A stretch of DNA of 64,000 bases from CADEDH01 sp965216205 (GTDB lineage Bacteria; Actinomycetota; Acidimicrobiia; Acidimicrobiales; SZUA-35), in NCBI GenBank assembly GCA_965216205.1, contig OZ244139.1, positions 5,890,001 through 5,954,000 on the forward strand. The letters run 5' to 3'. The position numbers and the translations under genes were made by a program. The notes under the pieces are model-generated. The model did not search any database. It was not told where the DNA came from and saw only the letters and a program-made list of their open reading frames with translations. Below are positions 36,947-44,627 of this stretch, in pieces (positions within the stretch are counted from its first letter, which is position 1; every line of letters begins with the position of its first letter).

Positions 36947-38509
36947 TCAGCAGCGCTGGCCGTCCCAGCGGCAGGGCGGCGTCGAGCCTTCGGCATCGAC
37001 GATCGCCCCGACCCGTCGCCAGCGCTGGTTCCGGGCGTCGTAGCGCAGCACGTCGGATGCCTCGATGGGGTAGCGGTCATCGACGCCATCGGTCCTGACG
37101 CGAACACCGTCGACCAGGTACGGATGCTCGAGGTCGAGGGCGTGGAGGGCGATGAGCAGGTTGGTTCGGCTGAGCCCGCCGGGGAGGGCGTCGGCGATGC
37201 GGAGCGCCTCCACCTGGGCCCAGCCGTGGAACCCGAAGCCGAGCCCGTAGGGGCCCTGGCCAGGATCGAGGTCGCGCGTCGCCAACTCGGCGTCCACGAT
37301 CTGCAGGAAGGGATCGTCTCGCGAGCCGTCGGCTTCGCCATCGTTGTACGACCACCAGTCGATCGGGCGTCGCCCACCGCCACCCAGGAGATGCCAGCCG
37401 TCGGCAGCGTCGCCCGCAGGATCGAGGTACACCTCGGGCGCTCGGCAGTGCGACGGGAGCACGCGGATCGTCTCGTCGCCGAGGTCGAGACGATCCGCCT
37501 CCTGAAGCACGAGCAGGCACGGGTTGCCGGCCGTCATGGCGATGAACACGTCGCCTGAAGCGGCCGACACCACCTCCATCTCCACAGCGAGCGACGGCGA
37601 CGCTGGGTCGTGCAGGACCGGGCTGAAGCGCTCCACCACGTCGGGATTGGCCTCGGCCCAGGCCCCGAACACGTCGGCGTAGGTGTGGCCGAACTCGTTG
37701 TCCATGACGATCGCCGTCACGCGGACGGGCAACCGCTCGACGAACGTGTCCTCGAGCCACCGACCCCAGAGGACGGCCTCGGTGCTGTGCGAGAGGCCGA
37801 GCGACGTGGTCCAGGGTCGGTCGGGGTCGCCCAGCGCTGGATGGCCGCCGATGGCGAAGGTGTGGGGCATGCAGTTCTCGGCGACGATGTCCAGCACGGC
37901 GATGCCGTTCGGGGAACCGAACGTGGTGACGGCCAACGATTCGCCGTTCGCGATCAGGTCGGTGATGTGCCTGATCGTGGCCGCGTTGACGTACGAGTCG
38001 TCGAGAACCTCCAGCTCGATCGGTCGGCCGCCCACCCCGCCGTGCCGCTCGTTGACCAGCTCCAGGTACGCCTCGATCCCTCGGAGGATCGGACCGAAGT
38101 CGGCCAGCGTCCCCGACAGTGGGAACGTGAAGCCGAGCTGAATGGTGTCGGTCACGCCCGCTCGATCCCACCAGTCGACCGGACAGCCGTCGAGGTCGAC
38201 GGTCAGGCCGCCGGGCCCTCGAAGGATGCCGTCATCGTCCACGCCGTAGCCGCCGTCGACGATGCGATCGACGACCGCCGCCCGTCGGTCGGCCCAGAGC
38301 CGTTCGAGGTCGTCGAGGGTCGTCGCATCCTCTCCGGGCTGGCCGTCATCGACGGTCGGATCGTCGTCGGCTTCGGGGTCGGGCGGTGGTGAGGACGTGG
38401 GCCCGGCCCCGGTGTCGGCGACGTCGCTCGCCGGTCTGGAGCATGCCGATGCGAACATGGCGGTCGCCACCAGCAGGGCGACCGTCGCACGACCCCGCAC
38501 TCGGCTCAT
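36947..38509 (-). CDS. Periplasmic-binding-type lipoprotein (branched-chain amino acid/urea receptor family)
   Basis: The 520-residue protein has a lipoprotein signal (VALLVATAMFASAC, Cys near 23), an acidic Pro/Asp linker, and a type-I periplasmic binding fold: IQLGFTFPLSGTLADFGPILRGIEAYLELVNERHGGVGG, IELEVLDDSY and VTTFGSPNGIAVLDIV. This is the Leu/Ile/Val-binding (PBP1) family. No permease or ATPase gene is adjacent, so it may act as an orphan receptor or feed a transporter elsewhere. Several Cys residues (MPHTF, PSHCRAP, PPCRWDGQRC) suggest disulphides. It converges with the ferredoxin at a 4-bp gap. Confidence 0.87.
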   Translation of the reverse strand: MSRVRGRATVALLVATAMFASACSRPASDVADTGAGPTSSPPPDPEADDDPTVDDGQPGEDATTLDDLERLWADRRAAVVDRIVDGGYGVDDDGILRGPGGLTVDLDGCPVDWWDRAGVTDTIQLGFTFPLSGTLADFGPILRGIEAYLELVNERHGGVGGRPIELEVLDDSYVNAATIRHITDLIANGESLAVTTFGSPNGIAVLDIVAENCMPHTFAIGGHPALGDPDRPWTTSLGLSHSTEAVLWGRWLEDTFVERLPVRVTAIVMDNEFGHTYADVFGAWAEANPDVVERFSPVLHDPASPSLAVEMEVVSAASGDVFIAMTAGNPCLLVLQEADRLDLGDETIRVLPSHCRAPEVYLDPAGDAADGWHLLGGGGRRPIDWWSYNDGEADGSRDDPFLQIVDAELATRDLDPGQGPYGLGFGFHGWAQVEALRIADALPGGLSRTNLLIALHALDLEHPYLVDGVRVRTDGVDDRYPIEASDVLRYDARNQRWRRVGAIVDAEGSTPPCRWDGQRC

Positions 38510-38527
38510 CTCGCCGGCCCGGGCCGA

Positions 38528-39463
38528 TCAGCCGGCGATGACCGTGTCGACCTCGGCTCGCTGCTCGGCGGTCATCGCCCAGCCTGCGGCGGCAACGTTG
38601 GCCTCGATCTGCGACGGCTTCGTGGCCCCGGCGATCACCGACGCGACGAGCGGGTTCGAGGTGTGCCAGCTCATGGCCAGATCGAGCAGCGTGTGACCCT
38701 GGTCGGCCGTCCAGTCGATCAGCCGCTCGACGACGGCCAGCTTGTCGTCGTCGATGAACGCGGCGGCCCGGTCACCCCACTTGACCAGCCGGGAGTCGGC
38801 CGGTCGGTCCTCGCCTCGTCGGTACTTGCCGGTCAGCAGGCCCGACTCGAGCGGGAAGTAGGGCACGAACGCCACCCCCAGCTCGCGGCAGGCGTCGAAC
38901 ACGCCACCGGTCTCGGGCTCACGGGCGAGGAGGCTGTAGTGGTTCTGGATCGACGGATACGCCGGCAGGTCGTGCTCGGTGGCAGCCCGCTGGCTCTCGC
39001 GCAGCTCGTCGGCGGTGAAGTGGGTGCACCCGATCTCCCGGATCTTGCCCTCGGCCCGCAGCTCGGCCAGGCACCCGAGGGTCTCCTCGGCCGGTGTCTC
39101 GGGGTCGGGCCGATGGAGTTGGTAGTGGTCGACGTAGTCGGTGCCGAGCCGGCGGAGCGTGGCGTCGAGGCGGGCCCGGATCTGGGCCGGGTCACCCCCG
39201 CGTTCGCCCTCGGCGAGCGAACTGGTGTGGCCCCACTTCGAGGCCACCAGCACCTCGCCCCGCCGGGAGCCGAGGGCTCGGCCGAGGAACTCCTCCGACC
39301 GACCCTTGCCGTACGACTCCGCCGTGTCGAAGTAGTTGATCCCGGCATCGATGGCGGCGTCGACCACGGCCTTGGTCGCGTCGGCGTCGATCGCCATGCC
39401 GAAGTTGTTGCAGCCCAGCCCGACGACCGAGACCTCCAGCTCACCCAACGCTCTGCGTTCCAT
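38528..39463 (-). CDS. Aldo/keto reductase
   Basis: The 311-residue TIM-barrel oxidoreductase has VVGLGCNNFG, the catalytic Asp and Tyr in NYFDTAESYGKGRSEEFLG, Lys in VASKWGH, His in YQLHRPD, and NADPH-binding IAGATKPSQIEANV. The substrate is unknown. TAGCTT (39470-39475) ends 6 nt before the ATG, consistent with a leaderless transcript. It lies 18 bp upstream of the PBP1 lipoprotein gene on the same strand, so the two may be co-transcribed. Confidence 0.93.
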   Translation of the reverse strand: MERRALGELEVSVVGLGCNNFGMAIDADATKAVVDAAIDAGINYFDTAESYGKGRSEEFLGRALGSRRGEVLVASKWGHTSSLAEGERGGDPAQIRARLDATLRRLGTDYVDHYQLHRPDPETPAEETLGCLAELRAEGKIREIGCTHFTADELRESQRAATEHDLPAYPSIQNHYSLLAREPETGGVFDACRELGVAFVPYFPLESGLLTGKYRRGEDRPADSRLVKWGDRAAAFIDDDKLAVVERLIDWTADQGHTLLDLAMSWHTSNPLVASVIAGATKPSQIEANVAAAGWAMTAEQRAEVDTVIAG

Positions 39464-39553
39464 GCCCCGAAGCTATCGGCCGGCACCGGCGGGATCGAGG
39501 CGAGCGAGGTGACACGTCGAGTCGTCGTGGTGTCGTCCGCTAGCGTGCGGCTG

Positions 39554-40252
39554 ATGGCAACCTACGTACTCGTCCACGGCGCCTACCAGGGCGGCTGGAT
39601 CTGGAAACCGGTGGCCGACCGGCTCACGGCGGCCGGCCACCAGGTGCTCCGACCGACGCTCGACGGCTGTGGAGCCCGGCGTGGCAGCCTCCGGACCGGC
39701 ATCACCACCGAGGTCCACGGCGCCGAGATAGCCGACCTGCTCTTCTTCGAGGACCTCGCCGACGTCACGCTGGTCGGCACCAGCTCGGGTGGGATGGTGG
39801 TGTGCCGGGCGGCGGAGCTGGTTCCCGATCGGATCGGTCGGCTGGTGTTCGTCGACGCCCTCGCGCTCGACGCAGGCGAACGGATCGGCGACATCGTGAA
39901 CCGCCCGCCGACCGTCGGCGACGACCTCGCCGCCGGGCCGACGGCGGAGGATGCCCGCAACCGCATGTTCGCCGACGTCGACGACGATCTCGCCGACTGG
40001 GCCACCGCCCGGGTCACCCCCCACCCGCGAGGCGTCATGGAGCAACCCGTGGTGCTCGACCGGTTCTGGACGATGTCGTGGCCGGCGGTCGACGTGATCC
40101 GCTGCCAGCGGGCCGTCAACCCGCCCGAGCCCCACCAACGCCGTACCGCCGATCGGCTGGACGGGAGTTGGGCCGAGCTCGACACCGGCCACTACCCGAT
40201 GCTGTCGACGCCCGATGAACTGGCCGAGCTGCTGCTGAACCCGCGGCGCTGA
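39554..40252 (+). CDS. Alpha/beta hydrolase
   Basis: From the ATG at 39554 the protein is 232 residues. It has the oxyanion segment YVLVHGAYQGGWIWKPVAD, the nucleophile elbow VGTSSGGMVV (Ser in GTSSG), a candidate Asp in FVDALALD and His in LDTGHYPMLS, a complete catalytic set. It resembles esterase/hydroxynitrile-lyase-like hydrolases such as EstC and SABP2. TAGCGT (39541-39546) ends 7 nt upstream of the ATG. The 529-residue frame covering 38663-40252 is mostly antisense to the aldo/keto reductase. Confidence 0.9.
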   Translation: MATYVLVHGAYQGGWIWKPVADRLTAAGHQVLRPTLDGCGARRGSLRTGITTEVHGAEIADLLFFEDLADVTLVGTSSGGMVVCRAAELVPDRIGRLVFVDALALDAGERIGDIVNRPPTVGDDLAAGPTAEDARNRMFADVDDDLADWATARVTPHPRGVMEQPVVLDRFWTMSWPAVDVIRCQRAVNPPEPHQRRTADRLDGSWAELDTGHYPMLSTPDELAELLLNPRR

Positions 40253-40302
40253 CCACCCGATCGAGCTGTCGACCAACCCTGCGGCGCCCCGCCCCGCCCC
40301 GC

Positions 40303-40587
40303 TTACGCGTTCGCGGTTGTGGGGTCGATGATCTTCCCCACCTCGGTGACGATGCTCGCCGGGAATCCGCTTCGCTCTGCGTGCTCGTCGATCAGATCAC
40401 GACTGTCGGCGACGTACACGCAGAAGGTCTTGTCGCCGGCGACGTAGCTGTGCTCCCACTGGATGTGCTTGCCTTCTGACTGCATCGCCTTGAGCACGCC
40501 GTTCGACTGCTCGGCCGCACCCTTCAGCTCTTCCCGGGCGGCTGAACCGATCTCCGGGATCTCGCGTTCGATCACATAGCGCTGCAC
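40303..40587 (-). CDS. DUF4242 (SCO4226-like) small protein
   Basis: The 94-residue protein (YVIEREIPEIG, IQWEHSYVAGDKTFCVYVADSRDLIDEHAERSGFP) matches the DUF4242 ferredoxin-like fold family; the Streptomyces relative SCO4226 binds nickel. Conserved His, Glu and Cys in WEHSYV, FCVYVA and EHAERSGFP are candidate metal ligands. AAGGGGA precedes the GTG start. It is convergent with the alpha/beta hydrolase gene; the downstream 190 bp to the next + strand gene show no other feature. Confidence 0.85.
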   Translation of the reverse strand: MQRYVIEREIPEIGSAAREELKGAAEQSNGVLKAMQSEGKHIQWEHSYVAGDKTFCVYVADSRDLIDEHAERSGFPASIVTEVGKIIDPTTANA

Positions 40588-40778
40588 GCTGGTCCCCTTC
40601 CGATTGAGGCCAATCGTAGCTCAGCAGCGGCGGCCGGCCAGTCGCCACGTTGCGAACCCCGGGTTCCGAGCCAGGCGCGGTCGGGAAGCCACGATCGGCC
40701 ATCATGGTTACACGATGGATCGGCGGGAGATCATCGTTGGCAACGATCACCGACACAAGCATCGGACCCGGAGGTCTC

Positions 40779-40898
40779 GTGTCCCACCATCCAACCGATC
40801 CGACCCGACGACGGCTGCGGCTCGTTGCGACGTTGGCCGCAGCTCTGCTCACGCTCGCCGCCCGCGGCTCGGGCACCCCGACCGCCGTCGAGCGATGA
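40779..40898 (+). CDS. Short signal-peptide-like reading frame before the SelU-like gene
   Basis: A GTG at 40779 with GGAGG 5 nt upstream opens 39 codons: a basic start, then RLRLVATLAAALLTLAARGSG. It looks like a lipoprotein signal peptide in which the lipobox Cys is Arg (CGC). It ends at a TGA 7 bp before the next start, in a different frame. It could be a genuine short peptide, or the detached signal peptide of the following gene after a frameshift. Confidence 0.35.
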   Translation: MSHHPTDPTRRRLRLVATLAAALLTLAARGSGTPTAVER

Positions 40899-40905
40899 GG
40901 TACCG

Positions 40906-41475
40906 GTGAGGCCCGCACCAGCGGCCGTCCGCCGGCCCGCCATCGGCGAGCCGGCGCCGACCGTCACCCTCGTCGACGCCGATGGTCGGCCGTGGCACCT
41001 CGCCGATCAGCGGGGCGGCACGGTCGTGCTGATCTTCCACCGCCACATCCATTGACTGCCGTGCGCCTCGCACGTGGTCGCCGTGCGCGACCGTCTCGAC
41101 GAGTTCGGCCAGCACACCTCGGTGGTGCTCGTGACCTTCACCGACGCGGCCGAGCTCGCCCGGTACGCCACCGAGCACGACCTGCCGTTCCCGGTGCTCG
41201 CCGACCCCGAACGCGACGCCTACCGGGCGTTCGGGCTCGGCCGGGGTTCGGTGGCCCGCGTGTGGGGGTGGCGGGCCCTCCGTCGCTACGCGGTGATCTT
41301 CCGCGAGGACGGGTTCACCGGGCTGCGTCGACCGACCGAGGACACGCTCCAGCTCGGCGGCGACTTCGTCGTCGACCCCGCCGGCATCCTCACCTACGGC
41401 TTCTGGGGTGACGGCCCCGACGACCGCCCCACGGTCGACGCCCTCCTCACCGCCACCCGCTCCACCCGTCCCTGA
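40906..41475 (+). CDS. SelU/AhpC-TSA_2-like redox protein with in-frame TGA (candidate selenoprotein)
   Basis: Read through the TGA at 41053-41055, the frame gives 189 residues of thioredoxin-like fold. The N-terminal strand is IGEPAPTVTLVDADGRPWHL; VVLIFHRHIH-[TGA]-LPCASHV places the stop codon where relatives have the first Cys of a CxxC site (RHxxCLPC), and the frame continues with VLADPERDAYRAFGLGRG and TEDTLQLGGDFVVDPAG, typical of AhpC-TSA_2 (the SelU/PRXL2 family, which has selenocysteine members). The GTG start has GAGG 5 nt upstream. A SECIS-like hairpin follows the TGA. Alternatives are a Cys-to-stop pseudogene; the upstream frameshift-like oddity at 40779-40898 supports that caution. 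No sel genes are in the window. Confidence 0.65.
41053..41087 (+). promoter_or_regulatory. UGA codon with candidate bacterial SECIS hairpin
   Basis: TGA (41053-41055) is followed by CGCACG-TGGTCGC-CGTGCG (41069-41087), a 6-bp stem whose 7-nt loop begins 20 nt after the UGA and has G at its second position with a GGTC core, as in the fdhF element. This fits the published bacterial SECIS rules on loop distance and loop G. The left arm can instead pair upstream (41060-41074), so folding needs testing. Confidence 0.45.
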
Positions 41476-41521
41476 CCGCTCCCATTCCCGGTCCACCGCC
41501 GCAACTGCCGCTGCGGCGGGG

Positions 41522-42325
41522 TCAGTTCTTGGCGGTCCTGGCGTACTTGGCGATCGACAGTGGCGCGAAGATCGCCACGATCAGCGCCGCCCACAACAGC
41601 GTGTAGAGGACCGGATGGGCCAGCGGCCAGACATCGGGCTCCGGCGTGCCTGGCGGGAGGTTGCCGAACAGCTCACGAGCGGCCTGGGTGACCGCCGACA
41701 CCGGATTCCACTCGGCGAACACCCGCAGCGGGCCCGGCAGGTTGTCGGACGGGACGAACGTGTTGGCGATGAACGTGAGGGGGAAGATCACGATGAACGC
41801 AGCGTTGTTGATCACCTCCACGCTCGGCACGTTGAGGGCGACCAACGCCATCACCCAGCTCAGGGCGTAGGCGAACACCAGCAGCAGGACGTAGCCGACG
41901 ATGGCGTCGACCACCGAGCCACGGATGCGCCACCCCACCAGGAGGCCGGTGAGCGACATGATCGCCAGCGACAACACGTTGTAGATGACGTCGCTCAGCG
42001 TGCGACCGGCCAGCACCGCCGAGCGTGACATCGGCAACGACCGGAACCGGTTGATGATGCCCTTCTGCATGTCGTCGGCGATGCCGGCCCCGGTGAAGGT
42101 GGCGCCGAACACCACGGTCTGCACGAAGATCCCGGCGATGAGGAACTCCCGGTAGTTGCTGCCCTCGATCTCGATCGAGCCGCCGAACACGTAGGCGAAC
42201 AGCAGCACGAACATGATCGGTGAGATCAACACGAACACGAGCACCTCGGGAACACGGGTGATCTTGATCACGTTGCGTCGGGCGACGACGGCGATGTCGC
42301 TGGCGGCGGTGGCGAGCCCAGTCAT
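41522..42325 (-). CDS. ABC-2 type exporter permease (DrrB-like)
   Basis: The 267-residue membrane protein has six hydrophobic segments and the ABC-2 pattern: SPIMFVLLFAYVFGGSI, a middle GIINRFRSLPMSRSAVLAGR coupling loop and FVPSDNLPGPLRVFAEWNPVSAVTQAARELFG near the end, as in DrrB/daunorubicin-type and other drug or lipid exporters. Its start overlaps the stop of the ATPase gene by 4 bp, so the two form a transporter unit. Confidence 0.92.
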   Translation of the reverse strand: MTGLATAASDIAVVARRNVIKITRVPEVLVFVLISPIMFVLLFAYVFGGSIEIEGSNYREFLIAGIFVQTVVFGATFTGAGIADDMQKGIINRFRSLPMSRSAVLAGRTLSDVIYNVLSLAIMSLTGLLVGWRIRGSVVDAIVGYVLLLVFAYALSWVMALVALNVPSVEVINNAAFIVIFPLTFIANTFVPSDNLPGPLRVFAEWNPVSAVTQAARELFGNLPPGTPEPDVWPLAHPVLYTLLWAALIVAIFAPLSIAKYARTAKN

Positions 42326-43362
42326 ACGGTCACCTCGTCGACCTCGGTGTCGACCTGTGGTGCCGCCTCGGCGGCGTGACCGGTCAGCGTGAGGAACACG
42401 TCGTCGAGGGTGGGCCGTCGGAGGCCGATGTCGGACACCGCGATCTCGGCGGCTCGGAGGTCGTCGAGGACGGCCGACAGCGAGTCGATCCCGTTGTCGA
42501 CCGCGAGATGCAGGGTCCTCGTACTCGGCCTGACCTCCACCTCCGACTCGCCCGCCCCGTTCGTCGCCTCACTGCCATGACCGTGATGGGCCAACAGGGC
42601 CTGGGCCCGCCCGATGTCGGCCGCATCGGCTACCACCAGTTCCAGGCGCTCGCCGCCCACGTCGGCTTTCAGCTCGTCGGACGTGCCGTGGGCGATCGCC
42701 ACGCCGTGGTCGATGACCACGATGTCGTCGGCGAGCTGGTCGGCCTCCTCGAGGTACTGGGTGGTGAGCAGGAGCGTTGCACCGTCGGCCACGAGGCCCC
42801 GGATCACGTCCCACAGGCCGAGCCGGCTTCGAGGGTCGAGACCGGTCGTCGGCTCGTCGAGGAACAGCACCGGCGGGGCGGCGGTCAGCGCTGCGGCGAG
42901 GTCGAGCCGCCGTCGCATGCCGCCCGAGTAGCCCTTCACCGGTCGGTCGGCGGCCTCCTCCAGATCGAATCGGGCCAGGAGCTCGTCGGCCCGGGCCGCC
43001 GCCCGCCTCCGACCGAGGTGGTAGAGCTGGCCGACCATCGTGAGATTCTCCCGTCCGGTCAGAACCTCATCGACCGCCGCATACTGGCCGGACAGGCCGA
43101 TCCGCTGGCGCACGAGGTGGGGGCTGGTCGCAAGGTCAGCGCCGGCGATCGTGGCCGAGCCGGCGTCCGGCTTCAAGAGGGTGGTCAGGATCGACACCGC
43201 GGTCGTCTTGCCCGCCCCGTTCGGTCCGAGGAGGCCGAGCACGGTGCCGGTGGGCACCACCAGGTCGAGACTGTCGAGCGCCACGACGTCGCCGAACCGC
43301 TTGCAGAGCCCGTGCGCCTCGATGGCCGGGCCGTCGCTGACCACCGGGTCGACAGATGCCAT
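42322..43362 (-). CDS. ABC-2 type exporter ATP-binding protein (DrrA-like)
   Basis: The 346-residue ATPase has Walker A GPNGAGKTT, signature YSGGMRRRLD, Walker B VLFLDEPTTGLDPRSR and H-loop TQYLEEAD, and a DrrA-type C-terminal regulatory extension of about 100 residues. It would power export of a drug-like or lipid substrate through the permease encoded next. TAGCCT (43369-43374) ends 6 nt before the ATG, so the pair appears to be transcribed as a leaderless mRNA. The substrate is unknown. Confidence 0.94.
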   Translation of the reverse strand: MASVDPVVSDGPAIEAHGLCKRFGDVVALDSLDLVVPTGTVLGLLGPNGAGKTTAVSILTTLLKPDAGSATIAGADLATSPHLVRQRIGLSGQYAAVDEVLTGRENLTMVGQLYHLGRRRAAARADELLARFDLEEAADRPVKGYSGGMRRRLDLAAALTAAPPVLFLDEPTTGLDPRSRLGLWDVIRGLVADGATLLLTTQYLEEADQLADDIVVIDHGVAIAHGTSDELKADVGGERLELVVADAADIGRAQALLAHHGHGSEATNGAGESEVEVRPSTRTLHLAVDNGIDSLSAVLDDLRAAEIAVSDIGLRRPTLDDVFLTLTGHAAEAAPQVDTEVDEVTV

Positions 43363-43424
43363 ACCGGAAGGCTACGAACGATCCGGTCCGGCGCGGGGTG
43401 AATTTCGCCGCACTGCCCGACACC

Positions 43425-43973
43425 TCAGCCCGACATCGTCGGTGCGACGACCGCGTAGCCGTCGACGAGCTGCAGGAGCGGCGACTGGGGGATCGGCGGG
43501 AGATCGTGGCCGAGCTGCTCGTTGCGGACCTCACCGATCCACCGGTCGTGCTGGTACTCGTGGTTGATGACGGCCACCAGCAACGTGGCCGCCACGAGCC
43601 GGAGCTGAGCTGGCGCTCCGACGTTCCCCGCGTCGATCTCACCGATCCGGAACCGCACCCGCTCAGCGACCGCCCGCCGGTACGCATCGATCCTGGCCGC
43701 CGGAGGCAGATCACCCCGCTGGCGTTCCGGGGTCGCGCTGTCCATCAGGCCGTCGAGCTCGGGGTCGGGGCTCGGCTCGGCGGCGGTGAGGTTGCGGACC
43801 ATGAAATGGGCCACCGCCGCCTGGTGACCGAGATGCCAGCCGATGGCGCTCGAGTTCTCGTCGGGCCGCCACGCCACCTCCGACTCGGAGAGATCGGTCC
43901 ACAGCTCCTCGGTGTGGACCAGCGCCCGATCGAACTCGGTCAGCAGCTCGGCCAGCGTCGGGGCGTTCTTCAT
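43425..43973 (-). CDS. DinB-like metal-binding four-helix protein
   Basis: From the ATG at 43973 (GGGGAG directly upstream) the protein is 182 residues. The helical layout with TELWTDLSESEVAWRPDENSSAIGWHLGHQAAVAHFM and VINHEYQHDRWIGEVRNE gives the three-His metal pattern of the DinB/YfiT superfamily. Members act as thiol-dependent S-transferases or have unknown roles. The longer 459-codon frame runs antisense through the neighbouring DUF1697 gene and is not real. Confidence 0.85.
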   Translation of the reverse strand: MKNAPTLAELLTEFDRALVHTEELWTDLSESEVAWRPDENSSAIGWHLGHQAAVAHFMVRNLTAAEPSPDPELDGLMDSATPERQRGDLPPAARIDAYRRAVAERVRFRIGEIDAGNVGAPAQLRLVAATLLVAVINHEYQHDRWIGEVRNEQLGHDLPPIPQSPLLQLVDGYAVVAPTMSG

Positions 43974-44087
43974 CTCCCCAGTCTGACCGTCCCGCGGCGG
44001 CGTCCCACGGTCGGACCGGACCGCTAGCGTTCGGTCGGCCGATTGGTCGATTGATTGATCGGCTGCGAGGCGAGAGGGAGCGAGCTC

Positions 44088-44627
44088 GTGGATGGACGGT
44101 TGGTGGTGCTGCTGCGAGGCATCAACGTCGGCGGTGCCAACAAGGTCCCCATGGCCGACCTGCGGGCGGCACTCACCGACGCCGGCTGCAGCGGGGTGAC
44201 CACGATCCTCGCCACCGGCAACGTGATCCTGGACGGCGACGACCCGACGGCCGCTGCCGAACTGGTCCGCGACATCGTCAGCGCCGAGTTCGGCGTGGCC
44301 GTCCAGTGCCTGGCCCGCACCGCCGGCGAGATCGACGACACCGTGGCCAACGACCCGTTCGGCGACATCGCCACCAACGGCTCCCGCTATCTGGCCGTGT
44401 TCCTGTCCGACGTCGTGCCCGACGAGCTCCTCCGCGGCGACAGCCCGGTGGACCTGCGCGCCGAGGGCGTGTCCGTGGGCGACCGGGTGGTCTACCAGTG
44501 GTGCCCCGAGGGCATCCTGGCGGCCGAACCGGTCGGCGATGCGGTGATGCAGCACAGCGACCTCTTCGTGACCGCCCGCAACTGGAACACGGTGCTCAAG
44601 ATCCAGGACCGACTGGGATCCAGTTGA
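44088..44627 (+). CDS. DUF1697 domain protein
   Basis: The protein (about 179 residues) starts with LVVLLRGINVGGANKVPMADLRAAL and has TTILATGNVIL, ANDPFGDIATNGSRYLAVFLS and VTARNWNTVLKIQDRL, the signature of DUF1697. Function is unknown. I start at GTG 44088, preceded by AGGGAGCGA, rather than at 44055. TAGCGT at 44025-44030 could be its -10 box, giving a leader of about 50 nt. Its last 32 bases overlap the 3' end of zwf on the other strand. Confidence 0.88.
   Translation: MDGRLVVLLRGINVGGANKVPMADLRAALTDAGCSGVTTILATGNVILDGDDPTAAAELVRDIVSAEFGVAVQCLARTAGEIDDTVANDPFGDIATNGSRYLAVFLSDVVPDELLRGDSPVDLRAEGVSVGDRVVYQWCPEGILAAEPVGDAVMQHSDLFVTARNWNTVLKIQDRLGSS

Noticed and set aside
38663..40252. 529-residue plus-strand frame
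   Set aside because: Its first 300 codons are antisense to the aldo/keto reductase; only the hydrolase from 39554 is supported.
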